From positions 1 through 64,000 of the forward strand of contig NZ_QLNP01000034.1 of NCBI RefSeq assembly GCF_003261175.1: a DNA stretch of 64,000 nt, in the 5' to 3' direction. The notes under the pieces were generated by a model. The model did not search any database. It saw only the letters and a program-made list of their open reading frames with translations, and was not told the DNA's origin. The position numbers were made by a program, and so were the translations under genes. This DNA is from Arthrobacter globiformis. GTDB lineage: Bacteria > Actinomycetota > Actinomycetes > Actinomycetales > Micrococcaceae. Below are positions 46,993 to 57,138 of this stretch, piece by piece (within the stretch, counting starts at the first letter, position 1; each line of letters begins with the position of its first letter).

Positions 46993-47973
46993 CTAACCAT
47001 GCAGCGTGCGGTAGGCCTCCGCCGCAGCGGGATGCAGGGGCAGATCCGCCGTGTTGATCAGGGTGTCCGGGCTCAGGAACTGAACGCCGAGGCTGGACCG
47101 GGGAACGAGCTCGTCGGCGTGATCGACCAGCAGCCTGACAGTGTTCCGGACGATGCCGCCGTCAAGGTCGCCACGGCACAGCAGGAGGTTCGCCACGCCC
47201 ACGGTCCAGACGGACCCGGCTCCCGGGTAGCCGCTTCCGGGAATCAGGACACGGTCGTAGAAAGCACCGAAGCGGTCGCGAAGGGGCCGGACCAGGCTGG
47301 AGAGGTCGAGCAGCCGAAGCCCCGGCTCGTCGTTCGCCTTCGTGATGGCGGCTGTCGGAACACCGCCCGACCAGAACAGCGCGTCCACGGCTTTCCTTCG
47401 AAGCGCGCCCAGCCCGTCGTTGAGACCCAGATTGACTTCCGTAACGGCCCTGGCCGAGCCTGCCAGCCCGGACACTTCCAGGATCCTCTTGGCCGTCAGC
47501 GATGTTCCCGACCCCGCCTCACCAATCCCGATCCTCCTGCCCGTGAGGTCGCGGTAGTTTCCGATTCCGCTGTCCCGCCGCACCAGGCAGTGGACATAGT
47601 TTTCGTAGACCTTCCCGACGGCGACCATCGCCCCGGCGGGCTGGCCCACAGTCTGCTGCACAGCGGCATCGAGGAGCGCGACGGCGAACGTTGCCTCGCC
47701 GGCGACCAGTCGCTTCATGTTGTCCAGGCTGCCGCCGGTGGTCAGGGGTTCTGCGCGTTGCGCGATCCCGTGGCGCTGGAGCGACTCGGCAAGAAGAGTG
47801 GCGAACTCGAGGTAGAACCCGCCCGCTTCACCGCCGGCCACGGTCACCCTGGCGGGACCCGGTGACGCAGTGCATGCCGCAATGCCCGGGAAGCTAACGG
47901 CCCCGAGGGCCAGGCCCAGTCCGGACTTCAGGACCCCGCGCCGGCCCACTGGGTGCTGTCTTCCCGGCCTCAT
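46993..47973 (-). CDS. TAXI family TRAP-type solute-binding lipoprotein
   Basis: 326 residues from the ATG at 47973, which overlaps the kinase stop (ATGA) and follows GGATGG by 6 bases. A twin-arginine-like start (GRRGVLKSG), a hydrophobic core and a lipobox (PGIAAC). The TAXI domain: [80 protein letters not shown]. Such proteins normally serve a TRAP permease; no permease gene is nearby. It is instead the third gene of an operon behind a response regulator and a histidine kinase. Confidence 0.9.
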   Translation of the reverse strand: MRPGRQHPVGRRGVLKSGLGLALGAVSFPGIAACTASPGPARVTVAGGEAGGFYLEFATLLAESLQRHGIAQRAEPLTTGGSLDNMKRLVAGEATFAVALLDAAVQQTVGQPAGAMVAVGKVYENYVHCLVRRDSGIGNYRDLTGRRIGIGEAGSGTSLTAKRILEVSGLAGSARAVTEVNLGLNDGLGALRRKAVDALFWSGGVPTAAITKANDEPGLRLLDLSSLVRPLRDRFGAFYDRVLIPGSGYPGAGSVWTVGVANLLLCRGDLDGGIVRNTVRLLVDHADELVPRSSLGVQFLSPDTLINTADLPLHPAAAEAYRTLHG

Positions 47974-49397
47974 GGTCGCCATCCTTCCCGGGCAGCGGCG
48001 GGAAATTCCAGGATTGCACGGAGACCGTGCGGATCGCGTCCCCGAAGCGTCAGGCGTCCCCCGTTCGCACCTGCCAGCCGGTCCACAATGGTCATTCCCA
48101 GTCCCGTGCCTCGAATGTTGCCGTGGCTCGGGGAGCGCCAAAACCGCGTGGCTGCAGCGCCGAGCTCTTCGGGCGGCAGCCCAGGGCCGTCGTCGGACAC
48201 TTCTACCACCACTGAGGCGCCCAGCGGGCGGGCCTCCACCGTAATGGTGGCCCCGGGGGCGTACTTGATGGCATTGGTGATCAGCTCACCCACCATCTGG
48301 GCGAGCTCGGCGGCGCTGCAGCGAAGCTCCAGTGGCGGTTCCGGAGGAGCAGCCAAAACGAGGCTGGAGCCGACGGATTTGGCGGCGGGGCGTGCCCGGT
48401 CCACTTCCTCCTGCAGCACGGGGTACGGATCGATGGGCTGCACGGTGCCGCCCGCGCCCGGTCTCAAAGTTTCGTTGGCCGCGCCCTCGGAAGCCCGGTG
48501 CTCGGCGGTGGCCAACTTCAGGACGTCGTCCAGGATCTCCTCCACGCGCTCGAGTTCCTTCACGACCCCCGCAGCTTTGGCCCGTTCAGCGTCGGTCCGG
48601 AGTTCCAGCTGCAGCAGGTCGATCCGCAGCCGCAGCGCGCCGATGGGGTTGCGGAGCTGGTGCGAGGTGTCGGCGATGAGCCGACGCTGGGACTCGGTGC
48701 TGCTGCTCAGTGTCTCGGCCATTTTGGTGAAGGAGCGGCTCAGTTCCTTGAGTTCGGGGGGCCCGGCCTCGGGAAGCCGCGCGGCCCTGCCGGTGGCCTC
48801 CAGTTCCGCTACCGCCGAGTTCAGCCGCAGCACCGGCCGGATCACCCATCCTGTGGCACGGAGCGCCCCCAGGAGCAGGACTGCAGAAAGCCCCGCCGCG
48901 CCCAAACCCACCAGCAGCCAGCGTTCGCGAAGCTTCTGCCGTGCCGGCCCGAGGTCCACTTCCAGGACGGCTTCACCCAGCACCTGGCTGGCGCTGCCGA
49001 ACGAGCGCGAAATAAGTGCTCTGCCCGAGCCAAACGGCTGCAACGGCTCAAGCGTTGTGTCATTGAGGTTCAAGCTGGCCCGGGAGATCGCATCCCGCAC
49101 GTCGGGGCGGTCCGGGGTAAGCCCGCCGGACTGCACCGTGGCGGCCTCCTGCAGTCGAACGATGACGCCCTCGCCGTAAAGGCTGGAGTAACGATCCATC
49201 TCGCGCCGGAGCTGCGTCGTGTCGCCGCTTTGCGAGGCGTCGTACGCAACCTGGGCAAACCGGTTGAGCCCCGAGACGCGATTGATCTGGACTTCCTGGG
49301 TCAGCTCCCGGCCAGCCGAGGTGAGGATGGCGGTGGAGACCGCCAGCACCATCACCAGGGCGAACAGGCTCAGGATGCCCAGGACCCGGCGCTTCAC
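47970..49397 (-). CDS. Sensor histidine kinase
   Basis: 475 residues. Two membrane helices (about 5-27 and 161-180) enclose a ~130-residue extracytoplasmic sensor region. HAMP-like linker, then HisKA with the phospho-acceptor His246 (ADTSHQLRNPIGAL), then HATPase motifs NAIKYAP, DDGPGLPPEE and GTGLGM. It overlaps the response-regulator stop at its start and the TAXI gene at its end, both ATGA, so all three are co-translated. Likely senses a compound presented by the TAXI protein. Confidence 0.95.
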   Translation of the reverse strand: MKRRVLGILSLFALVMVLAVSTAILTSAGRELTQEVQINRVSGLNRFAQVAYDASQSGDTTQLRREMDRYSSLYGEGVIVRLQEAATVQSGGLTPDRPDVRDAISRASLNLNDTTLEPLQPFGSGRALISRSFGSASQVLGEAVLEVDLGPARQKLRERWLLVGLGAAGLSAVLLLGALRATGWVIRPVLRLNSAVAELEATGRAARLPEAGPPELKELSRSFTKMAETLSSSTESQRRLIADTSHQLRNPIGALRLRIDLLQLELRTDAERAKAAGVVKELERVEEILDDVLKLATAEHRASEGAANETLRPGAGGTVQPIDPYPVLQEEVDRARPAAKSVGSSLVLAAPPEPPLELRCSAAELAQMVGELITNAIKYAPGATITVEARPLGASVVVEVSDDGPGLPPEELGAAATRFWRSPSHGNIRGTGLGMTIVDRLAGANGGRLTLRGRDPHGLRAILEFPAAAREGWRP

Positions 49398-50062
49398 GTT
49401 TGATCCGCTTCGACCCGGTATCCCACGCCCCGGACGTTGATGATGAAGCCGGGCAGCTGCAGCTTGGACCTCAGTCCGGTGAGGTGCACATCCAGGGCCC
49501 GGGACGAGGCCAAGAAAGCATCACCCCATAGGGCATCGAGGATCTGTTCGCGGGTCACCACGGAGCCGGCGTTCCGGGCCAGCAGGGCCAGGAGATCGAA
49601 TTCCGTTGCCGTCAGTGAGAGGACCCGGGATCCGATTGCCGCCACCCGCCGGTCGAGGTCGACGTCGAGTTCGCCCAGGACGATGCTGTGGGACCTCTCC
49701 GGGCCGCCGCGGCCCGCCCGCCGTGTCACCGCTTCAATCCGGGCGAGGAGCTCCACCAGCTTTACCGGCTTGACCAGGTAGTCGTCAGCGCCGGAGCGGA
49801 GGCCCAGGACCACGCTTCGTTCGTCGTCGCGTGCAGTGAGGATGAGGATGGGGCAGCCCGTAACCTGGCGAAGCTTCCGCAGGAGCTCGAGGCCGTCCAT
49901 GTCCGGAAGCCCGAGGTCCAGAAGGATGACTTCGTGTTCGCGGTGGACCAGCAATGCGTCCGCACCCCGGGACACACGATGTGGTTTGTGGCCTGCGGAT
50001 ACGACGGCCGCCTCGAGGGCCGACGCCATCGCGTCGTCGTCCTCGACGATGAGCACGCGCAT
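49394..50062 (-). CDS. OmpR-type response regulator
   Basis: 222 residues from the ATG at 50062 (GAGGAAACAGGC upstream); frames further upstream are not conserved. Receiver domain with the acidic pair at residues 8-9 and phospho-acceptor Asp49 (ILLDLGLPDMDG), Lys in LVKPVKL; C-terminal winged helix (LSLTATEFDLLALLARNAGSVVTREQILDALWG..VDVHLTGLRSKL type). First gene of the regulator-kinase-TAXI operon, 397 bases from the divergent MHS transporter gene, a likely target. Confidence 0.96.
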   Translation of the reverse strand: MRVLIVEDDDAMASALEAAVVSAGHKPHRVSRGADALLVHREHEVILLDLGLPDMDGLELLRKLRQVTGCPILILTARDDERSVVLGLRSGADDYLVKPVKLVELLARIEAVTRRAGRGGPERSHSIVLGELDVDLDRRVAAIGSRVLSLTATEFDLLALLARNAGSVVTREQILDALWGDAFLASSRALDVHLTGLRSKLQLPGFIINVRGVGYRVEADQT

Positions 50063-50222
50063 TGCCTGTTTCCTCTGCCTTCGTTGCGGTTGGCGGACAT
50101 CGGAGTCCGTTTGGACATTACTCCTTGTCTGCGGATTTCGCCTTGTTGCTGCCGTGGCAGGATGACGGAGTGCCTGCGATGCCGTTGGGCGAAGTGCAAA
50201 GGCGACCCGCCGCCGTCGGCAG

Positions 50223-50296
50223 TTTCCAATTCCTAAGGAAGTGTTAGGAAATGCCTCTCCACGTTGGATGTGCCAAGGATCACGCATAAGTTGGCA
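50223..50296. promoter_or_regulatory. Two dyads in the divergent regulator/transporter region
   Basis: The 397-base region 50063-50459 holds TTCCTAA (50230-50236) facing TTAGGAA (50244-50250), nested in TTTCC..GGAAA, and further on TGCCAA (50271-50276) facing TTGGCA (50291-50296). Both lie between the response-regulator gene and the MHS transporter gene and are candidate regulator sites. Nothing else is recognised in the region. Confidence 0.5.
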
Positions 50297-50459
50297 GGTG
50301 TCCTCTTGCACTATCTGCCGGCAAGGCGACCGGTTCGGGGCAGTCGGCTGAGGACCCCCAACGCCGCACAGACGCAGGGAAGCCCGGAGCAGGATTCCGG
50401 CAGGACACCCATTTCGCACCCCGGACGCCGACGGTGGCACCGACCAGGAAGGTTCATTG

Positions 50460-51887
50460 ATGAGCACCCAGCACGCCGCGCCCCACAGCGCGGCACCCAG
50501 CGAGGCCGCACAGACACGCAGGGCCGTAAGCAACATCCTCAAGGGCTCCGCCGGCAACCTCGTGGAGTGGTACGACCTCTACGTCTACACAGTCTTCGCG
50601 GCGTACTTCCAGGCACACTTCTTCAATTCCAAGGACGAGCTCCAGGCCGGCCTCGAAGCGATGGCCGTTTTCTCGACGTCGTTCCTTATGCGCCCCATCG
50701 GCAGCTGGTTCTTCGGACGGTACGCTGACCGCAACGGGCGCAAGGCGGCCCTGACCCTCAGCGTGACCCTGATGTCCGCGGGGTCCTTCGCAATCGCGAT
50801 CCTCCCGACGAAGGATGTCATCGGGATCTGGGCCCTGGTCCTGCTGATCCTCATCCGTGTGCTGCAGGGCTTCTCCGTGGGCGGCGAATACGGCACCAGC
50901 GCCACGTACATGTCCGAGGCCGCCACGTCCAAACGACGCGGCTTCTTCTCCAGCTTCCAGTACGTGACCCTGGTCGGCGGCCAGATGCTGGCCCTGCTGG
51001 TTCTGGTGATCCTGCAGAACTCCCTGGGCGACGGCCTGCTGAAGGAATGGGGCTGGCGCATCCCGTTCGCCATCGGCGGCGTTGCGGCGCTGGTGGTCCT
51101 GTGGCTCCGGCGTTCCATGGAGGAGACGGTTTCGGCGGAGCAGGTCCAGGCGGCCAAGGCTCCTGCCGCAGCCGGACAGGCCCAGCCCGGGACCCTGCGG
51201 CTCCTGTTCACTGAGCACTGGAAGCCGCTGCTGATCTGCATCGGCGTGACGCTGGGCGGCACCGTGGCCTTCTACACCTACACCAACTTCATCCTGAAGT
51301 TCATGAACGATACGTCCGGCATCGCCAAGACCGACACGTCCGTGATCAACTTCTGGGCGCTGTTCATCTTCATGCTGCTCCAGCCCGTCTACGGCATCAT
51401 CTCGGACAAGGTGGGCCGCAAGCCGCTGCTCCTCTGGTTCGGCATCACCGGCGTGCTCTTCACCTGGCCGCTGCTCTCCACCCTGGCCGGAACCAAGGAT
51501 CCGTTCACGGCGTTCCTGCTGATGATGGGCGGCCTGCTGATCGTGGGGGGCTACACGTCCATCAACGCCCTTGTGAAGGCCGAGCTCTTCCCGGCGTCCA
51601 TCCGCGCGCTCGGCGTGGGCCTGGGCTACGCCATCGCCAACTCGCTGTTCGGCGGCACCGTCCCGCTGATCGGCGCGGCGCTGCAGAAGTCGGACCAGGT
51701 GGATCTGTTCTTCACCTACGTCACCGTCGCGGTCGGTGTGTCCCTGCTGGTCTACATCTTCGCGCTGAAGAACAAGAAGACCACCCACCTGGACCGCGAA
51801 CAGGGCCCCGCCTGGTCCGGCGCGGCTGCAGGCGCTTCGGCCGGCGCGGTGCGCAAGGATGACGACGAGGACTTCGTCAACGCCTAA
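50460..51887 (+). CDS. MHS-family MFS transporter (organic-acid:H+ symporter type)
   Basis: 475 residues, ATG at 50460 with AGGAAGG 7 bases upstream. About 12 membrane helices. The metabolite:H+ symporter signature is clear: ILKGSAGNLVEWYDLYVYTVFAAYF, the loop FGRYADRNGRKAAL, RVLQGFSVGGEYGTSATYMSE and SDKVGRKPLL. The family moves 2-oxoglutarate, dicarboxylates, proline/betaine or shikimate. Divergence from the TAXI/two-component operon suggests that the sensed compound is the transported one. Confidence 0.92.
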   Translation: MSTQHAAPHSAAPSEAAQTRRAVSNILKGSAGNLVEWYDLYVYTVFAAYFQAHFFNSKDELQAGLEAMAVFSTSFLMRPIGSWFFGRYADRNGRKAALTLSVTLMSAGSFAIAILPTKDVIGIWALVLLILIRVLQGFSVGGEYGTSATYMSEAATSKRRGFFSSFQYVTLVGGQMLALLVLVILQNSLGDGLLKEWGWRIPFAIGGVAALVVLWLRRSMEETVSAEQVQAAKAPAAAGQAQPGTLRLLFTEHWKPLLICIGVTLGGTVAFYTYTNFILKFMNDTSGIAKTDTSVINFWALFIFMLLQPVYGIISDKVGRKPLLLWFGITGVLFTWPLLSTLAGTKDPFTAFLLMMGGLLIVGGYTSINALVKAELFPASIRALGVGLGYAIANSLFGGTVPLIGAALQKSDQVDLFFTYVTVAVGVSLLVYIFALKNKKTTHLDREQGPAWSGAAAGASAGAVRKDDDEDFVNA

Positions 51888-51917
51888 AGCCCGAGCTTCG
51901 GCTAGCCCGGCTCTGCG

Positions 51918-51986
51918 CCGTTTCGACGGTTCCCTGCCCCGCTAGACGTACCGCAACGTCTAGCCCGCAGGGAACCGTCTAAACGG
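51918..51986. repeat. Long intergenic hairpin element (3 of 5), left flank of the AbiEi-type gene
   Basis: Outer arms 51918-51937 and 51967-51986 (20 bp, one mismatch; core GACGGTTCCCTGC) enclose an inner perfect dyad CTAGACGT (51942-51949) / ACGTCTAG (51956-51963). The outer arm is nearly identical to that of the element at 52996-53067. Confidence 0.85.
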
Positions 51987-52002
51987 GCTGAACTGCGAAC
52001 CC

Positions 52003-52935
52003 TCAAAACCCTCGGGCCAGCGCGTGGAGCACCCGGTACTTGAACTCCTGCTCCCGGAACAGGTCCTTCCACTCGACCCGGACGAAAATCCACCCCTGCT
52101 CCATGAGCGCCTTTTCTCGTCGGCGTTCCTCGAAAACCACCTCGCTCGTGGGCCGGTAATCGAAGTACTTGGTCTTGCCATCGAACTCCAGGGCAACCTT
52201 CCGCCTGGGCCATGCAAAGTCCAGGCGGTGCTCGCCCAAGGATGTCCGCACCACGTATTGGAGCTCGGGCGGCGGAATCCTGAGCCTGTGGATGAGTTCC
52301 CGGGTCAAGCTCTCACCGGCAGACTCGGAGCGGGCATCCACCAACTCCAGTGCCCGGCGCAATGCTACAACCCCGTTACGGCCCCCCAACGCCGTGCAGT
52401 AGTCCCGCAGCAGGTGCAGGTCGGCGCCCAGGCGGGCCGCGTGGTCCACCAGGATCAGTGCCTGACGAACGTTAAACATCAGGCAACAGTCCACCACGGT
52501 CCGCTCCAGGGAGGTGCACCGCAGACCGTCCACGAAAGCCAGTTCCCGGCTGCCCAGTTGCCTGGTGTGAGCTACTACGCCGCGCGCGTGGGAGACAGCG
52601 GACGGGCAGCCCGCCTGGGTCAGATGGACCATATCGTCGACGCCCCACAGATGGAGGCTCTGCAGGCTGGCGCCTGAAGTGTGGCTGTAAACGAAGCCGC
52701 CGGCCGACGTCGTGCGTGTACCGTGCGCATGGGCGAAAATCAGCTGGCGACGGCGGCCCCCTGCGTTCAGGCCCGTCCACCAGCTACCTCGCGCATAGCA
52801 GCCACGGCGCACGCGGACCAAGGTTCCATCCCTAACGAGTTGCGCGATCGCCCGCGAGTTCAGCCCGCACTGCAGGAGCTGGGCGGTCCGCCAGAGGTCT
52901 TCAGCGACGGGCAGAGCGGGGATGCGTGAGTTCAT
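52003..52935 (-). CDS. AbiEi-type antitoxin-domain protein with DUF559 nuclease-like C-terminus
   Basis: 310 residues. The N-terminal segment (LQCGLNSRAIAQLVRDGTLVRVRRGCYA) is the winged-helix domain of AbiEi-type antitoxins. The middle region (TSLERTVVDCCLMFNVRQALILVDHA) is common in that group. The C-terminus reads as a DUF559/Vsr-like fold: HRLDFAWPRRKVALEFDGKTKY..ERRREKALMEQGWIFVRVEWKDLF, with the Asp and Glu of a PD-(D/E)XK-type site. No AbiEii toxin gene is adjacent, so it is an orphan. Function unknown; both sides carry copies of one hairpin repeat. Confidence 0.8.
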   Translation of the reverse strand: MNSRIPALPVAEDLWRTAQLLQCGLNSRAIAQLVRDGTLVRVRRGCYARGSWWTGLNAGGRRRQLIFAHAHGTRTTSAGGFVYSHTSGASLQSLHLWGVDDMVHLTQAGCPSAVSHARGVVAHTRQLGSRELAFVDGLRCTSLERTVVDCCLMFNVRQALILVDHAARLGADLHLLRDYCTALGGRNGVVALRRALELVDARSESAGESLTRELIHRLRIPPPELQYVVRTSLGEHRLDFAWPRRKVALEFDGKTKYFDYRPTSEVVFEERRREKALMEQGWIFVRVEWKDLFREQEFKYRVLHALARGF

Positions 52936-52995
52936 CTCCCCACCATGGCCACGGCAGTGACAGAGGCACAGAGTCTCCCGCTCCTATGTGGAGAA

Positions 52996-53067
52996 CGCCG
53001 TTTCGACGGTTCCCTGCCCGTTCGACGTTCCGCGACGTCTAGTGCGCAGGGAACCGTCGAAACGGCG
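52996..53067. repeat. Long intergenic hairpin element (4 of 5), right flank of the AbiEi-type gene
   Basis: Perfect 22-bp outer arms (52996-53017 and 53046-53067, core GACGGTTCCCTGC), with an inner dyad GACGT/ACGTC. It is the same element as at 51918-51986; the two differ mainly in the inner loop. It also lies just after the tgt stop (53081, - strand). Confidence 0.88.
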
Positions 53068-53080
53068 GCGGCCACGGCCC

Positions 53081-54415
<1,335 letters not shown>

Positions 54416-54445
54416 TCAAGTGTGCCAGCTAACAGTCGCGGACCC

Positions 54446-55171
54446 TTACTGGAGGGGTTCTGATGTGGGGTAGTTCTCAGAGCGCCAGTCGTCCCACAGG
54501 GAACGGATCGTTTCCATGCTGTTCGCGCCGAGATCGTACAGCGAGAGAATCACGAGCGATCCGCCGTCGGGCCTTTTCTCGGGAATCACGGGCTGGTCGG
54601 CCACGATCAGCAGGCCCTCACCGTGCTCCGCGTAGCTGTGCACCGTCAGCCCCACCTGGTGGTTGGTCTTGTGCCAGACCCTGCCCGAGACTTCCTCGCC
54701 GGTGGCCAGGGTGAGCGAATACTCTTCACCGGGAGCGGGGATATCCTTGAGCCCGAGTTTCTCGATGGCGGACCCGCCGCTGCCAGGGACGGAGAAATAG
54801 CAGGTCCGGCGCTTGCCGTGGGGATGGCGCTCCAACGCAAACCTCAGCTGCTGCAGGAAGATGAGCCATCCTTGGGTGATGTCCTCGTCCCACGCGGCCC
54901 ATTCTGAGTTGTGGTCCACCCCGGAACGGGTGACGCGGACCTCGGTTCCGGTGGGCACGGGCTTGAGCTCGAAGACATCGCCGTTGTTGACAGTCAGCGT
55001 GGTGTGGTCCGGTCCTTCGACCACGTTGTTGCTGAAGTAGATCTCATTGATTTCCGCCGCCAATTCGTCGGCCTCCCAGCCGTGCCACTGCGCGACTTTC
55101 GAGGGTTCACGCAGCATCGTCCAAACCTGCGGCGCGTCCGAATTGATCACAACGCTGAGATTGTTCGTCAT
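54446..55171 (-). CDS. SRPBCC (AHSA1-like) domain protein
   Basis: 241 residues. The N-terminal half has the START/Bet-v-1 pattern: VVINSDAPQVWTMLREPSKVAQWHGWEADE, VTRSGVDHNSEWAAWDEDITQGWLIFLQQLRFALERH. The C-terminal half (LTLATGEEVSGRVWHKTNHQVGLTVHSY) looks like a second, related lobe. It probably binds a hydrophobic ligand; no function is known. Confidence 0.85.
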   Translation of the reverse strand: MTNNLSVVINSDAPQVWTMLREPSKVAQWHGWEADELAAEINEIYFSNNVVEGPDHTTLTVNNGDVFELKPVPTGTEVRVTRSGVDHNSEWAAWDEDITQGWLIFLQQLRFALERHPHGKRRTCYFSVPGSGGSAIEKLGLKDIPAPGEEYSLTLATGEEVSGRVWHKTNHQVGLTVHSYAEHGEGLLIVADQPVIPEKRPDGGSLVILSLYDLGANSMETIRSLWDDWRSENYPTSEPLQ

Positions 55172-55262
55172 GGCCTGAATCTACAACTTGGGGTGCAACC
55201 CGGGCTAGAGGAAAGCCCGGTGGAAAACGGGTGCAGTCGTGCAGGGGCAGGCCAGTGACGGC

Positions 55263-56378
55263 CTAGGCCCGCACGGATTCCAGTTCGTTCGCAATCCGCC
55301 GCTCCAGTTCCGATCCGCTGATGGTCTGCGATCCGCCGTGGGCGCGCAGGAACAGCAGCGATTCCAGGCGCAGCAGCCGCCACTCGCGCTCCGCCTCATG
55401 GTTGGAGTTGTCGATGGAGCGGAAAATTTCTTTGTCGTACAGGTTCGGCTCGTTGAGTGAGCGCTGGCGCACCCTGGCCTGCATCCGCGCCTTGAACGGA
55501 TCCGTCTCCTGGTTCTCCGGAGCCCGGAGCAGCTTCTCATACACGGCGGCCCGGTCCTTGTGCCCTGTCTGGCGGCACACGTAGCTGGACAGCGCGAGCG
55601 ACGCCTCCACCGATCCCCAGCGCCCCGGGTTACCGTCGAAGGGCAGCACGTTCAGCAGGTCGGCGACCGCCAGCGCGGCCTCGGCGTCCTTGAGCATGAC
55701 GAACAGCTCATGCGCGAGGTCGCTCAGGTCCTTCAGGCAGCTGCCCGACTTGGTGTTGATGCCCTTGACCAGCTTGTCGGCCAGCAGTTGCACTCCGGTG
55801 GAGTCCGGATGGGCCTCCGCCACGGCTTCCACCACGGATTCAGGCGTCCCGGAGGGCTGCGGGATGAGGGCAAGATCGTCGGCGCTGGGGCCGATCACCA
55901 CCGGGGTGGTGGCCGGCAGGGGAGGGACGACGACGGCGGCAGGCGCCGTCCGCACAGGCTCCGCAGGTGCCTGGTTCCCCACTACGGAGTTCCCCACGAC
56001 GGAAAGGGGAGTGCCGGCGTCGGACGCCTGGGCACCGGACGCCTGGGCACCGTCCGCCGTTCCGGCGCCGTCTGCGCTGGTGGCACCTTCGACGACGGAA
56101 GCGGTCCTTGCAGCGTCATTGCCGGCGTCTGCCGGGGCATGGAAGTCGTCAACCGCGGGTTCGGTGATCCGCACGGACGAGCCGGCAGCGATGCGCAGCG
56201 TGCCGCCGCCGGTGAGGGTCGCAAGGATGGTGGCGGGACTGCCGAAATCATCGGTTTCGACTTCTACGGAGTGGATTTCCGCGGACCGCTCGCCATCCGG
56301 CAAGAGCAGGTGGTCGCCCGCCCGCAGAGAGCCCGCCTGCTGTTCACGGTAGGTCTTGGCAGCTGCAGGGTGGTTCAT
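55263..56378 (-). CDS. Hypothetical protein with conserved C-terminal helical domain
   Basis: 371 residues. N-terminal ~80 residues form a small beta-rich domain (LRAGDHLLLPDGERSAEIHSVEVETDDFGSPATILATLTGGGTLRI). A long Ala/Gly/Asp-rich, disordered middle follows. The C-terminal ~170 residues are helical and TPR-like (LSDLAHELFVMLKDAEAALAVADLLNVLPFDGNPGRWGSVEASLALSSYVCR); I think this part is the DUF6707 family of Micrococcaceae but am not certain. No membrane segment. The function is unknown. Confidence 0.75.
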   Translation of the reverse strand: MNHPAAAKTYREQQAGSLRAGDHLLLPDGERSAEIHSVEVETDDFGSPATILATLTGGGTLRIAAGSSVRITEPAVDDFHAPADAGNDAARTASVVEGATSADGAGTADGAQASGAQASDAGTPLSVVGNSVVGNQAPAEPVRTAPAAVVVPPLPATTPVVIGPSADDLALIPQPSGTPESVVEAVAEAHPDSTGVQLLADKLVKGINTKSGSCLKDLSDLAHELFVMLKDAEAALAVADLLNVLPFDGNPGRWGSVEASLALSSYVCRQTGHKDRAAVYEKLLRAPENQETDPFKARMQARVRQRSLNEPNLYDKEIFRSIDNSNHEAEREWRLLRLESLLFLRAHGGSQTISGSELERRIANELESVRA

Positions 56379-56463
56379 CGGGAGTCCTTAAGTTCTCTTG
56401 CGGTCCGCCCAACAGTCTACAAAGGAGAGGGTGCGAAGTCCGGGAGGCGCGGGCGCCCGGGCG

Positions 56464-57003
56464 TCAGCTGCCGACGCCGGCGTAGGCCAGGGCCTGCTTC
56501 ACCAGGGCGCCGCGGCCGCCGGCGAACTCGAGCTGCACGCCGTCGCTGAGCACTTCCTGGGGCGTCATCCAAGTCAGCTCCAGCGCGTCCTGGCGGGGAT
56601 CGCATTCGCCGGTTACAGGGATGATGTAGGCCAGCGATACGGCGTGCTGGCGGTCGTCGGTGAACCCGGTGTGGGAGGGTGCAGGGAAGTATTCGGCCAC
56701 GGTGAACGGCACCGGGCTGATCGGCAGCTGGGGGAATGCCAGCGGGCCGAGGTCCTTTTCCATGTGCCGCAGCAGGGCGGCGCGGATGGTCTCGCGGTAG
56801 AGCACCCGGCCGGAGACGAGGGACCGGACCATGGTGCCGTCCTCGTCCGCCTGCAGGAGCGTGCCCACCTCATTCACGAACCCGAGTGGATCCAGCCGGA
56901 CCGGCACCGCCTCCACGTAGACCATCGGAAGCCTGCCTCGGGCTTCGAAGAGATCTTCGTCCGAGAGCCAGCCGGGGTTGGGGTCAGGGGTGCGCACGTT
57001 CAT
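56464..57003 (-). CDS. NUDIX-like family protein (DUF4916 type)
   Basis: 179 residues. The opening NVRTPDPNPGWLSDEDL..LPMVYVEAVPVRLDPLGFVNEVGTLL is typical of the actinobacterial DUF4916/NUDIX group. A divergent Nudix box is seen in GRVLYRETIRAALLRHMEKDLG; the second glutamate pair of the canonical box is changed (RHMEKDLG for REaxEExG). Hydrolase activity is therefore uncertain. Monocistronic. Confidence 0.82.
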   Translation of the reverse strand: MNVRTPDPNPGWLSDEDLFEARGRLPMVYVEAVPVRLDPLGFVNEVGTLLQADEDGTMVRSLVSGRVLYRETIRAALLRHMEKDLGPLAFPQLPISPVPFTVAEYFPAPSHTGFTDDRQHAVSLAYIIPVTGECDPRQDALELTWMTPQEVLSDGVQLEFAGGRGALVKQALAYAGVGS

Positions 57004-57040
57004 GAGTCATTTTTACCCCATCGCCACAGGTCCGGCCGCC

Positions 57041-57095
57041 GAGGCGTGAGATTCCACCGCTTAGAGGCAGGCAAAGCGGCGGGATCTCACCCCTC
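57041..57095. repeat. Long intergenic hairpin element (5 of 5)
   Basis: Imperfect arms GAGG-GTGAGAT (from 57041) and ATCTCAC-CCTC (to 57095) enclose an inner dyad CCGCTT/AAAGCGG. Same two-tier layout as the elements at 37270, 51918 and 52996 but unrelated arm sequence. It lies between two - strand genes. Confidence 0.65.
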
Positions 57096-57138
57096 GATTT
57101 GCCGCCCTACGACGGCCGCTGGGGTAGGGGAGCGGGGG

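Noticed and set aside
46333-47865. 510-codon + strand frame
   Set aside because: It spans the antisense of two unrelated genes (ThiD/PdxK kinase and TAXI protein), so it cannot be a real gene.
52003-52935. AbiE type IV toxin-antitoxin system
   Set aside because: Only the AbiEi-like domain is present. There is no AbiEii nucleotidyltransferase next to it, and the C-terminus is a DUF559-like domain.
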